Made by a program: the position numbers and the translations under genes. 64,000 nucleotides of DNA from Mycolicibacterium peregrinum (lineage in GTDB: Bacteria > Actinomycetota > Actinomycetes > Mycobacteriales > Mycobacteriaceae). Under the pieces are notes generated by a model. That model did no database searches. It was not told where the DNA came from and was given only the letters and a program-made list of their open reading frames with translations. Position 1 is the stretch's first letter. The number at the start of each line of letters is the position of its first letter. Positions 25,738 to 35,044 of this stretch are shown here, piece after piece. The stretch lies in contig NZ_LZSO01000027.1 in assembly GCF_001665785.1 (NCBI RefSeq), forward strand, positions 1 through 64,000, in the 5' to 3' direction.

Positions 25738-27386
25738 CCGTAACGCTGACCTTCCAAAGTCCGGGCCCGATGACCCTGTTTCCGCTGGCCTGCAGGATAT
25801 CGGACCGAGGACTTACCGCCCCCTGCCGGCTGCTGACCAGCGGCGCGACCGGACCGACGCACCGGCCGGTCCCCGCTGCGCGGTGTGCGGCGCGCCGCCT
25901 GCCTGGCGTCCGCTTGCCTGGTCCTGGTCTGCTTGCCCGCCTGCTTGCCGGAGGTCTTGGCCCCCGCCTTGCCTGCGGGCTTGGCGCCGGCCTTGCCTGC
26001 ACCGCGAGAAGTCGGCTTCCGACGATCGTGCAGCCGGTTGCGGGCGACCTCCAGGCGGGTGGGGATATAGGGCTCGGGCAACGGCAGCCGCAACAGCCGC
26101 GTCACCCGGTCATCGCGGCCGGCCCGCAGCGCCGCCACGGCCTCCGGCTCGTGCCGGGCCGCATTGGTGACCAGGCCCATCATCAGAAGTGTTGTGGCTT
26201 GCGATGATCCACCGGCCGATATCAGAGGCAGCTGCAGCCCGGTGACCGGCAGCAGGCCCACCACGTAGCCGACGTTGATGAACATCTGACCGACCACCCA
26301 CAGCGTGGTGGTGGCCGTCAGCAGGCGCAGGAACGGATCGGCCGAACGGCGCGCGATGCGCATCCCCGTGTAGGCGAACAGACCGAACAGGGCCAGCAGG
26401 CCCAGCGCGCCGACGAATCCCAACTCCTCGCCGATGATGGCGAAGATGAAGTCGTTGTGGGCATTGGGCAGGTAATTCCACTTCGCCGTGCCCTGGCCCA
26501 GGCCGTCACCGAAGATGCCTCCGTTGGCCAGGGCGAACCGGGCCTGGCGAGACTGATAACCGATGCCCTGACCGTCCGCTGCCGGATCGAGCCAGGACTG
26601 CACCCGGTCGGACCGGTAGCCCGCGGAGACTGCCAGCACCGCGGCCGCCACGACCGCGGCAAGCAGAGAGGACAGGAACACCCGCAGCGGCAGACCGGCG
26701 TACCACAGCAGACCGAGCAGGATGATGCTCAGCGAGACGGTCTGTCCGAGGTCGGGCTGGGCGACGATCAATGCCAGAGCGATCACCGCGGCAGGCACCA
26801 GCGGGATCAGCATCTCGCGCAACGAGGCCCGCTCCATGCGCCGCGCCGCCAGCAGGTGCGCGCCCCAGATGGCGAAGGCGATCTTGGCCAGCTCCGACGG
26901 CTGCATCGAGAACCCGGCGACCACGAACCAGCCGCGAGAGCCGTTGGCCACCTTGCCGATTCCTGGGATGAGCACCAGGATCAGCAGCAGGATGGTGAAG
27001 GCGAACCCGGGGAAAGCGATCCGGCGCAGGGTCCGCACCGGCATCCGCAGGGCGATGTAGAACGCGATCAGCCCGACGCCGGTCCACATGACCTGGCGGC
27101 CGAACACCGCCCAGGGTGACCCGTCGAAGTCATAGGAGTACACGCCCGACGCCGAGAGCACCATGATCAGGCCGAGCGTCGTCAGCAACGCGGTGACCGC
27201 GATGATCAGATGGAACGAGGTCATCGGACGGCCCAGCCAGGCGCCGAAGCGGGTTCGCGCAGCCGCCGACGATCCGGCCGCGGCGTTCGAGCTGGGTGCA
27301 GCCTCGGAAGTTCCGGCGGCTGAATCGGCGGTTTCGCCGGCTGGGTCACCGTCACGGCGGCGCAGCCGGGCCAGGATGCCGGCCAC
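25734..27386 (-). CDS. ftsW: SEDS peptidoglycan polymerase FtsW
   Basis: A 550-residue SEDS protein with about ten TM segments between residues 55 and 420; it polymerises septal glycan with its partner PbpB. SEDS family signatures include PQLSELAK-type MQPSELAKIAFAIWGA, QPDLGQTVSL, and LPLISAGGSS near the end of the membrane domain. The last ~130 residues form a basic Lys/Arg/Gly-rich cytoplasmic tail (KAGAKPAGKAGAKTSGK) typical of mycobacterial FtsW, which binds FtsZ. It overlaps murG by 4 bp and starts 5 bp after the murD stop. Confidence 0.96.
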   Translation of the reverse strand: MAGILARLRRRDGDPAGETADSAAGTSEAAPSSNAAAGSSAAARTRFGAWLGRPMTSFHLIIAVTALLTTLGLIMVLSASGVYSYDFDGSPWAVFGRQVMWTGVGLIAFYIALRMPVRTLRRIAFPGFAFTILLLILVLIPGIGKVANGSRGWFVVAGFSMQPSELAKIAFAIWGAHLLAARRMERASLREMLIPLVPAAVIALALIVAQPDLGQTVSLSIILLGLLWYAGLPLRVFLSSLLAAVVAAAVLAVSAGYRSDRVQSWLDPAADGQGIGYQSRQARFALANGGIFGDGLGQGTAKWNYLPNAHNDFIFAIIGEELGFVGALGLLALFGLFAYTGMRIARRSADPFLRLLTATTTLWVVGQMFINVGYVVGLLPVTGLQLPLISAGGSSQATTLLMMGLVTNAARHEPEAVAALRAGRDDRVTRLLRLPLPEPYIPTRLEVARNRLHDRRKPTSRGAGKAGAKPAGKAGAKTSGKQAGKQTRTRQADARQAARRTPRSGDRPVRRSGRAAGQQPAGGGKSSVRYPAGQRKQGHRARTLEGQRYG

Positions 27387-27391
27387 CGCGC

Positions 27392-28882
27392 CTACCCGAT
27401 CGCGGCGCGGACGGCGCCGGCGAACGCATCGCCACGCTGGCCGTAGCCGCTGAACTGATCGAAGGACGCGCCTGCCGGGGCCAGCAACACGGTGTCACCC
27501 GCGCCCGCCAACCCGCGGGCGGCATCCACGACCGCCGCCATGACCGCATCGGAGACCGGGCGGTCCCCGACGTCGATCACACGAGTCACATGATCACCAA
27601 TAGACTCATTTGTCTCAAGCACCCCAGAATCCTCCCCCGCCACAACCTCGACGACGGGGACATCCGGGGCGTGTCGCGATAACGCATCGGCAACCATTCG
27701 CCGATCACGCCCGATCAGCACCACAGCAACCAGGCGATTCGCCACGTGACGCACCAAATCGTCGACCGAAGCGCCCTTCAGCAAGCCCCCGGCGATCCAC
27801 ACCACCCGATCGAACGCGGTGATCGAGGCCTGCGCGGCATGTGGATTGGTGGCCTTGGAATCGTCGACATAGCGCACCCCGTCGGCCTCCCCGACCAGCT
27901 CGGCACGATGCCTGCCGACCTCGAACGACGCCAACGCGGTGGCAATCGAAGCCGGCGTCACCCCGACGGCGCGGGCCAGGGCCGCGGCCGCCAACGCGTC
28001 GAGCACACCGACCGGGCCCGCCACCCTGATCGTCGCGGCATCAGCCAACTCGACGTCGTCGCCGAACGCACGGTCGATGAGCTTGCCGTCCCGGACCCCG
28101 AGCTCACCGGCGGCCGGTTCGCCCATCCGGAACCCGACCCGAACGGGCGCACCGGCAGCCGGCAGCAGACCAGCGGCCACCGGATCGTCGAGACCCACCA
28201 CGGCCACCCGCCCGGCCAGTGCCCTGGCCTTGTCGGCGGCATAGCCGGCCATCGAACCGTGCCAGTCGAGGTGGTCCTCGGCCACGTTGAGCACCACTCC
28301 GGCGTCCGGACGCAGCGAGGGCGCCCAGTGCAGCTGAAAACTGGAGAGCTCGACCGCCAGCAACTCCGCCGGCTGGTCCAGCACTGCCAGGACCGGGTCA
28401 CCGATGTTGCCGCACAACAGGCTTCGACGCCCATCGGCCAGCAGCATCTCTTGCAGCATCGAGGTGGTGGTGGTCTTGCCATTGGTACCGGTGACCACCA
28501 ACCAACGTCGCGGCGGACCGTAATGCCCCGCGTCGTCCAACCGCCAGGCCAGCTCCACGTCGCCCCAGACCGGTACCCCGGCCCCGGCGGCGGCAGCCAG
28601 CACGGGAGCCGTGGGCGGGAATCCCGGGCTGGTCACCACCAGCGCGTAGTCGCCGATGGACGCGACGGCCCCGGCCGGATCGATCACGGCGGTACCCTGC
28701 TCCGCCAGCACACGCAGCGCCTCGGCATTGTCGTCGCACAGCGTCGCAGCCACGTTCAGCGGCGCCAACGCCGCCAGCACGGCACGTCCGGTCACCCCCG
28801 CACCGGTCACCAGGACCGGGGCACCCGGGGTCAGCAGCGACAGATCGTCGTCACCGCCGCGCCCGCCGGATGAGCCGGCCAC
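27392..28882 (-). CDS. murD: UDP-N-acetylmuramoyl-L-alanine-D-glutamate ligase MurD
   Basis: A 496-residue Mur ligase that adds D-Glu. It has an N-terminal Rossmann-like motif VLVTGAGVTGRAVLAAL, the ATP loop VTGTNGKTTTTSML and the C-terminal domain with VDDSKATNPHA. The frame is open to 28939, but that would run into mraY. The GTG at 28882 begins just after the mraY stop (one base between them) and gives the expected N-terminus and a length near the 486 residues of the M. tuberculosis enzyme. Confidence 0.95.
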   Translation of the reverse strand: MAGSSGGRGGDDDLSLLTPGAPVLVTGAGVTGRAVLAALAPLNVAATLCDDNAEALRVLAEQGTAVIDPAGAVASIGDYALVVTSPGFPPTAPVLAAAAGAGVPVWGDVELAWRLDDAGHYGPPRRWLVVTGTNGKTTTTSMLQEMLLADGRRSLLCGNIGDPVLAVLDQPAELLAVELSSFQLHWAPSLRPDAGVVLNVAEDHLDWHGSMAGYAADKARALAGRVAVVGLDDPVAAGLLPAAGAPVRVGFRMGEPAAGELGVRDGKLIDRAFGDDVELADAATIRVAGPVGVLDALAAAALARAVGVTPASIATALASFEVGRHRAELVGEADGVRYVDDSKATNPHAAQASITAFDRVVWIAGGLLKGASVDDLVRHVANRLVAVVLIGRDRRMVADALSRHAPDVPVVEVVAGEDSGVLETNESIGDHVTRVIDVGDRPVSDAVMAAVVDAARGLAGAGDTVLLAPAGASFDQFSGYGQRGDAFAGAVRAAIG

Positions 28883-28883
28883 G

Positions 28884-29963
28884 TCAGGCCCCGACTGCGG
28901 TGAGCCACTCGCTGTAGAACAGGGCCACACCCAGACCACAGGCGATCGCCGTCAGCAGCCAGAACCGGATGATGACCGTGGTCTCCGCCCATCCCACCAA
29001 CTCGAAATGGTGGTGGAACGGTGCCATCCGGAACACGCGGCGGCCCGTCGTGCGGAACGCCAGGATCTGCACCACCACCGAGGTCACCTCGGCCACGAAC
29101 AGCGCACCCAGAACGACCGCGAGGATCTCGGTGCGGCTGGTCACCGACAGCCCGGCGATGATGCCGCCCAGGGCCAGCGAGCCGGTGTCGCCCATGAAGA
29201 TCTTGGCCGGTGCGGCGTTCCACCACAGAAAGCCGATACAGGCGCCCGCGGTCGCAGCCGCGATGATCGCCAGATCCAGCGGGTCGCGCACGTTGTAGCA
29301 GCCCAGACCGGGCGCCGTCGCGCAGGCATTGCGGTACTGCCAGAACGTGATCAGGACGTAGGCCGCGGTCACCATCGCCATCGCGCCTGCCGCCAGTCCG
29401 TCCAGGCCGTCGGTGAAGTTCACCGCGTTGGACCAGGCGCTGACGATCACGACGCAGAACAACACGAACACCCAGCCCGCCAGCGTCACCGTGGCGATCT
29501 CGCGTACATAGGACAGCTCAGGGCTGCCCGGGGTCAGGCCGTCACCGTTGCGGAACTGCAGGGCCAGCACGCCGAACAGCACCGCGGCGGTCAGCTGGCC
29601 GACGGTCTTCGCGGTCTTGTTCAGGCCCAGGTTGCGCGAGCGCCGCAGCTTGATCAGGTCGTCGACGAAGCCGACGAAGCCGAGCATCGTGGCCAGCCCC
29701 AGCACCAACAGCCCCGAGGCCGACGGACCGTCACCGCCCAGTGCCACCCCGACCAGATGGGTGCCCAGGTAGCCCGCCCAGATGCCGGCCACGATCGCCA
29801 CGCCGCCCATCGACGGCGTCCCGCGCTTCTTAGCGTGGCTGGCCGGGCCGTCCTCACGGATCTCGTGTCCCAGCCCACGCTTGGTGAACAGCCGGATCAG
29901 TGCCGGGGTGAGCAGGATCGACACCGTCAGGGCGATACCGACGGCGATCAGGATGAGCTTCAT
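28884..29963 (-). CDS. mraY: phospho-MurNAc-pentapeptide transferase MraY (MurX)
   Basis: A 359-residue integral membrane enzyme with about ten TM helices that transfers phospho-MurNAc-pentapeptide to decaprenyl phosphate, making lipid I. Family motifs: GTPSMGGVAIV in the first cytoplasmic loop, FVDDLIKLRR with the Asp pair, NAVNFTDGLDGLAAG, and the His-rich loop MAPFHHHFE. It overlaps murF by 4 bp. It is called murX in M. tuberculosis and is the target of several nucleoside antibiotics. Confidence 0.98.
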   Translation of the reverse strand: MKLILIAVGIALTVSILLTPALIRLFTKRGLGHEIREDGPASHAKKRGTPSMGGVAIVAGIWAGYLGTHLVGVALGGDGPSASGLLVLGLATMLGFVGFVDDLIKLRRSRNLGLNKTAKTVGQLTAAVLFGVLALQFRNGDGLTPGSPELSYVREIATVTLAGWVFVLFCVVIVSAWSNAVNFTDGLDGLAAGAMAMVTAAYVLITFWQYRNACATAPGLGCYNVRDPLDLAIIAAATAGACIGFLWWNAAPAKIFMGDTGSLALGGIIAGLSVTSRTEILAVVLGALFVAEVTSVVVQILAFRTTGRRVFRMAPFHHHFELVGWAETTVIIRFWLLTAIACGLGVALFYSEWLTAVGA

Positions 29964-31525
29964 CGGTCGGCGTTCCCCATTTCCGTCGGAGACGGCGATC
30001 CGGCTTCAGCGGCCACCAGCGCATCGGCCAGCGCACCCAGGCCCACGGAGTTGGATGCCTTCACCAGCACCACATCTCCGGGCTGCAGCTCAGCCTCCAG
30101 CAGGGCCAGTGCAGCATCGGCGTCGTCGACCATCGTGGACTCAGATCCCCACGAACCCTCCATCACCGCGCCGTGGTGCATGGCGTTCATAGTCCTCCCG
30201 GTTCCGACGACGATTAACCGAGACACATCTAAGCGCACCGCGAACCGTCCGATCGCGTCGTGCTCGGTTATCGCGTCGTCACCGAGTTCGGCCATCTCCC
30301 CCAGCACCGCCCAGCTGCGGCGCTTTCCGTGCAGGTCACCGGCGGGTTCACCGGCGTGGTCACCGGGGCCCTGGCGCGCCATCCACGCCAGTGCCTTGAG
30401 CCCCGCCCGCATCGAATCCGGATTCGCGTTGTAGGCGTCGTTGATCACCGTCACACCGTCGGCGCGGGTCGCGACCTGCATCCGGTTGCGCGAGACCGGA
30501 CCGGCACCCGCCAGCGCCGTGGCCACCTGTTCCAGACCGGCGCCGCACTCCAGCGCGACCGCGGCCGCGCACAACGCGTTGCCGACCTGATGATCGCCGT
30601 GCACCGCGAGCGCCACCTCGACCTGCCCGCCACCGGCGTGCAGCGTGAACCGCGGGCGCGCCAGCCCATCGAGGGCGACCGGACCGGCCCACACGTCGAC
30701 CTCGGAACCGGGCTCCCGCGAGACCCGCACCACGCGGGCCGCGGTCTTGCCCGCCATGGCCGCCACCGCGGTGTCGTCGACGTTGAGGATCACCACGCCC
30801 GAGGCCGGAACAGCTTGCGGCAACTCGGCTTTCGTGTTGGCGATGGCCTCGCGCGAACCGAACTCGCCGAGGTGGGCGGTGCCGACGTTGAGCACCACCG
30901 CGATCTGCGGCGGGGCGATCGCGGCCAGGGCGGCGATGTTGCCAGGATGCCGGGCCGACATCTCCAGGATCAGGTAATCGGTCTCGGGCGTGGCACGCAA
31001 CACCGTCCAGGGATGGCCCAACTCGTTGTTGAACGAGCCCGGCGGCGCGATGACCTGCCCCAGCGGGTCCAACACCGCGGCCAGCAGATCCTTGGTCGAG
31101 GTCTTGCCCGAGGATCCCGTCACCCCGATGATCGTCAGCCCATCGGCCACCAACTCGGCCGCTACCGCGGCAGCGAGCTTGGCCAGGGCGGCCAGCACCG
31201 CCGCGCCGGAGCCGTCGGTGTCGAATTCCAAAGCGCCGGAAGCGGCGTCGGCTGCCCCCGGCTCGGGCTTGACGACGATGGCGGGCACCCCGACCGGGCG
31301 CGCGGCCAGCACGGCCACGGCCCCGGCCGCCACCGCCCCCGCCGCGAAGTCATGACCGTCGGAGCGGGCACCGGGCAACGCCAGGAACAAGCCGCCGGGA
31401 CCCACCGCACGGGAGTCGAACTCGACGGTGCCGGTGACCGTGGTGGCGGCCGCGTCTTCGGCGGTGATGTCGGCCAACTCGCCGCCGACGATCTCGGCGA
31501 TCCTGGCGACGGTCATCTCGATCAC
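29960..31525 (-). CDS. murF: UDP-MurNAc-tripeptide-D-alanyl-D-alanine ligase MurF
   Basis: A 521-residue Mur ligase that adds D-Ala-D-Ala to complete the UDP-MurNAc pentapeptide. The ATP loop is VTGSSGKTSTKD (about 135-146). Substrate-domain landmarks include NDAYNANPDS and LVKASNSVGL in the C-terminal domain. It overlaps murE and mraY by 4 bp each, so murE-murF-mraY are translationally coupled. Confidence 0.97.
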   Translation of the reverse strand: MIEMTVARIAEIVGGELADITAEDAAATTVTGTVEFDSRAVGPGGLFLALPGARSDGHDFAAGAVAAGAVAVLAARPVGVPAIVVKPEPGAADAASGALEFDTDGSGAAVLAALAKLAAAVAAELVADGLTIIGVTGSSGKTSTKDLLAAVLDPLGQVIAPPGSFNNELGHPWTVLRATPETDYLILEMSARHPGNIAALAAIAPPQIAVVLNVGTAHLGEFGSREAIANTKAELPQAVPASGVVILNVDDTAVAAMAGKTAARVVRVSREPGSEVDVWAGPVALDGLARPRFTLHAGGGQVEVALAVHGDHQVGNALCAAAVALECGAGLEQVATALAGAGPVSRNRMQVATRADGVTVINDAYNANPDSMRAGLKALAWMARQGPGDHAGEPAGDLHGKRRSWAVLGEMAELGDDAITEHDAIGRFAVRLDVSRLIVVGTGRTMNAMHHGAVMEGSWGSESTMVDDADAALALLEAELQPGDVVLVKASNSVGLGALADALVAAEAGSPSPTEMGNADR

Positions 31526-33063
31526 GTGCCCGACTCCCCTTCCTTCAGTGCCTCCAACGCCGCCGCCAACTCGTCACGATCGTCGAACGGCCTGGTGTGG
31601 CCGCCTCCGGTCTGGCCGCTCTCGTGGCCCTTACCGGCGATCAGCACGGTGTCGCCGGGCCCGGCCCAGGCGACCGCACGCTCGATCGCGGCTCGCCGGT
31701 CGGCTACCTCCACGACCTCCGCGTACGTCTGCGCCTCGGCGGCGCCGGCCATGATCGCCGCCCGGATCAGCGCGGGGTCCTCGTCGCGCGGATTGTCATC
31801 GGTGACGACGACGAGGTCGGCCAGTTCGGCCGCGACCCGTCCCATCGGCGCACGCTTGCCCGTATCCCGGTTACCGCCGGCACCGAACACCACCCCGATG
31901 CGACCCGGCCCCGACGCCCGCAGCGTTTCCAGCACCGCCTGCAGCGCACCGGGCTTGTGCGCGTAATCGACCAGCGCCAGGAACTCCTGTCCGCGGTCGA
32001 TCGGCTGCAGCCGCCCCGGCACGGTCGCCGCACGCAGCCCCGGCGCGGCCTGCTCCGGTGTCACGCCGGCCCTGTCCAGCAGCGCGACCGCCAGAGCCGC
32101 ATTGGCGATGTTGTAGGCACCGGTCAGCCCGATCCGCATCGGGTGGGCCGCCCCGGCGGGGTCGACGAGGGTGAACACCTGGGACCCGACGCCGGCCGCC
32201 GAGACGTCGCGCACCTGCCAGTCCGCAGCCGCGCCCGCGGCACTGACGGTCGTCACCTTCTCGGCCCGACGGGCCATCGCCACACCCGCATCGTCGTCGA
32301 CGCACACCACCGCCGCGCGGGCATGGTTGCGCGACCCGGGGTCGAACAGGCCGGCCTTGGCCTCGAAGTAGTCCTGCATCGTCGGATGGAAATCCAGGTG
32401 GTCGCGCGACAGATTGGTGAACCCGCCGAGCGCGAAGACGATTCCGTCGACGCGGCCCAGCGTCAGCGCATGGCTCGACACCTCCATCACCACGGTGTCG
32501 ACACCGCTTTCGACCATCAGAGCCAGCAGCGCCTGCAGATCCGGCGCCTCGGGCGTGGTCAGCGCGCTCGGAAGATCGCGGCCGGCGATGCGCACCCCCA
32601 CCGTGCCGATCAGCCCGGCCACCCGCCCGGCGGCCCGCAGGCCGGCCTCGGCCAGATACGTCGTGGTGGTCTTGCCCGAGGTGCCGGTCACCCCGATGAC
32701 CGTCAGCCGCTCCGACGGACGCCCGTACACCTCGGCGGCCACCTCGCCGAGCACCGAACGCGGGTCGGGATGAACCAGGATCGGTACCTCGAGCGCGTCC
32801 AGTTCGGCGGCCCCGGCGGCGTCGGTGAGCACCGCCACCGCGCCGGCGGCAACCGCGTCGGGCGCATAGCGCGCACCGTGCACCGCCGAACCCGGCAGCG
32901 CCGCGAACAGGTCACCCGGCCGAGCATCCTGGCCGCGCAGGGTCACTCCGGTCACCCGCAGTTCGGGTAACGGATTTCCGGTGGCGGATGCCGCTTGGAC
33001 CTGTTCGGCGAGCGGCACGAGGTATTGGCCGGCGGGACGGCTGGGACGCAGCTTCATGGCCAT
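31522..33063 (-). CDS. murE: UDP-MurNAc-L-alanyl-D-glutamate-meso-DAP ligase MurE
   Basis: A 513-residue Mur ligase. The ATP loop is GTSGKTTTT (127-135). The DNPR motif at 423-426 is the signature of enzymes that use meso-diaminopimelate rather than L-lysine, as expected for mycobacterial wall. The 52-bp gap before the pbpB stop is too short for another gene; in M. tuberculosis the Rv2159c-Rv2162c genes intervene here. Confidence 0.97.
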   Translation of the reverse strand: MAMKLRPSRPAGQYLVPLAEQVQAASATGNPLPELRVTGVTLRGQDARPGDLFAALPGSAVHGARYAPDAVAAGAVAVLTDAAGAAELDALEVPILVHPDPRSVLGEVAAEVYGRPSERLTVIGVTGTSGKTTTTYLAEAGLRAAGRVAGLIGTVGVRIAGRDLPSALTTPEAPDLQALLALMVESGVDTVVMEVSSHALTLGRVDGIVFALGGFTNLSRDHLDFHPTMQDYFEAKAGLFDPGSRNHARAAVVCVDDDAGVAMARRAEKVTTVSAAGAAADWQVRDVSAAGVGSQVFTLVDPAGAAHPMRIGLTGAYNIANAALAVALLDRAGVTPEQAAPGLRAATVPGRLQPIDRGQEFLALVDYAHKPGALQAVLETLRASGPGRIGVVFGAGGNRDTGKRAPMGRVAAELADLVVVTDDNPRDEDPALIRAAIMAGAAEAQTYAEVVEVADRRAAIERAVAWAGPGDTVLIAGKGHESGQTGGGHTRPFDDRDELAAALEALKEGESGT

Positions 33064-33115
33064 GCCACAGTACCCAGTTGCGGTCCGCCGACCGCACCAC
33101 CCACGACTATCGCGG

Positions 33116-35044
33116 TCAGGTCGCCTGCAGGGTCAACTTCGGCCCGGGATCGGCCGACAACGGGACGTTGTGACGCTGCAGCAGCCACGAGGCGATGTTG
33201 TGGAACAGCGGTGCCGCCGAGGATCCCGGTGAGCCGTCCGCGGCGCGGTGCGGGGCGTCCATCATGATGCCGACGACGTAGCGAGGATCATCCGCAGGCG
33301 CCAGGCCGGCGAAGGTGATCCAGTAGACGTCGTCGTAGTAGCAGCCGCACGCCGGGTTGATCTGCTGGGCCGTACCGGTCTTGCCGGCGATCTGGTAGCC
33401 CTCGACCGCGGCCTGCGGGCCGGTGCCCTGCTGGTAGCCCATCGGATCGCGCTGCACGATGGCGCGGAACATGTTGCGCACCGTGCGGGCGGTCTCCGGC
33501 GTCACCACCCGAACACCTTCGGGCCGGGGCTCATCGGTCCGGGTGCCATCCGGCGCAATGGTGGACTTGATGATCCGCGGCGGCATGCGCACCCCGTCGT
33601 TGGCGATCGTCTGGTACATCCCCGCCATCTGCAGCAGCGTCATCGAAAGACCCTGTCCGATGGGCAGGTTGGAGAACGAGCTGCCCGACCACTGATCGAT
33701 GGGCGGCACCAGCCCCGAGCTCTCACCCGGCAGGCCGACGCCGGTGCGCTGTCCCAGCCCGAACCGGCGCACCATGTCGTAGAACCGATCCGGACCGACG
33801 CGCTGGGCCAGCATCAGGGTGCCGACGTTCGACGACTTCCCGAACACGCCGGTCATCGTGTACGGCATCACGCCGTGGTTCCACGCGTCGCGGACCGTGA
33901 CCCCGCCCATGTCGATCGAGCCGGGCACCTGTAGCACCTCGTCCGGGTTGGCCAGACCGTACTCGATCGCCGCCGAGGCGGTGATGATCTTGTTCACCGA
34001 ACCGGGCTCGAACGGTGAGGAGACCGGCAGGTTGCCCATCTGGCGGCTATCTTGCCGGCCCAGGTCCTGGCTCGGGTCGAACGTGTTGTCGTTCGACATC
34101 GCCAGTACCTCACCGGATTTCGCGTCGAGCACGACAGCCGAGACATTCTTGGCACCCGAAGCGTCCTTGGCCTGCTGCACCTGCTGCTGGACGTAGTACT
34201 GGATGTCGTCATCGAGGGTCAGTTGCACCGTGGACCCGTTCACCGCGTCGTGCCGGTTGCGGTAACTGCCCGGGATCACCACACCGTCCGAGCCGCGGTC
34301 GTAGGTGACCGAACCGTCGGAACCGGCCAGCACCGCGTCGAGCGAATCCTCAAGTCCCAGTAGGCCGTGGCCGTCCCAGTCGATGCCGCCGACGATGTTG
34401 GCGGCCAGCGATCCACCCGGGTACTGGCGCAGGTCCTGGCGCTCGGCGCCGACCTCGGGGAACTTGTCCATGATCGCGCCGGCGATCGCGGGGTCGACCG
34501 CGCGGGCCAGGTAGACGAAAGTCTCGTTGCTCCGCAGCTTCTTGAGCACGGTCTTGAAATCGGGCCGGTTGTCGAGCCGGGCGGCAATCTCCTTGGCGAT
34601 GTCGACGAGCCGACGATCCGGGTCCGGCGCCTCACTGGATTTGGCCTTGGCCTCGGCGAGCTGTTTGCGGACCCGGACCGGCTGGAACGTCAGTGCCTTG
34701 GCCTCGATGGTGAACGCCAGCTTGTCGTCGTTGCGGTCGACGATGCTGCCCCGCATCGCCGGGTTCACATCGGTGACCTTGAGCTGACTGGCCGCCTCGG
34801 CACGCAGACCAGCCGCCCTGGGCACCTGGAGCGTGAACAACTGCACCGCCGCGATCACCAGCACCGCCAGCATGACCAGGTTCCCGGTCCGGTGCCTGAA
34901 CACGAAAGACGAGCTGCGCAAACCTGTTTCGGGAGCGGCAACCCTGGTGCGGCGTGCCCCTGCCTCGTGCCCGGGTCCGGGCGAGGCTTTCTTGGCCCGC
35001 TGCTGCTTGGGCGTCTGGCCGCCGCGGCCCGGGCCGCGGCTCAT
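33116..35044 (-). CDS. pbpB: class B penicillin-binding protein PbpB (FtsI/PBP3)
   Basis: A 642-residue septal transpeptidase. It has a basic cytoplasmic N-terminus, one TM (about 55-73), a pedestal domain (about 90-270) and a transpeptidase domain with S349-x-x-K352 in EPGSVNKI, the SSN triad (404-406) and KTG (555-557). It cross-links septal peptidoglycan made by FtsW. A two-Cys insertion NPACGCYYDD lies just after the KTG motif. The start overlaps the FtsL-like gene by 4 bp. Confidence 0.97.
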   Translation of the reverse strand: MSRGPGRGGQTPKQQRAKKASPGPGHEAGARRTRVAAPETGLRSSSFVFRHRTGNLVMLAVLVIAAVQLFTLQVPRAAGLRAEAASQLKVTDVNPAMRGSIVDRNDDKLAFTIEAKALTFQPVRVRKQLAEAKAKSSEAPDPDRRLVDIAKEIAARLDNRPDFKTVLKKLRSNETFVYLARAVDPAIAGAIMDKFPEVGAERQDLRQYPGGSLAANIVGGIDWDGHGLLGLEDSLDAVLAGSDGSVTYDRGSDGVVIPGSYRNRHDAVNGSTVQLTLDDDIQYYVQQQVQQAKDASGAKNVSAVVLDAKSGEVLAMSNDNTFDPSQDLGRQDSRQMGNLPVSSPFEPGSVNKIITASAAIEYGLANPDEVLQVPGSIDMGGVTVRDAWNHGVMPYTMTGVFGKSSNVGTLMLAQRVGPDRFYDMVRRFGLGQRTGVGLPGESSGLVPPIDQWSGSSFSNLPIGQGLSMTLLQMAGMYQTIANDGVRMPPRIIKSTIAPDGTRTDEPRPEGVRVVTPETARTVRNMFRAIVQRDPMGYQQGTGPQAAVEGYQIAGKTGTAQQINPACGCYYDDVYWITFAGLAPADDPRYVVGIMMDAPHRAADGSPGSSAAPLFHNIASWLLQRHNVPLSADPGPKLTLQAT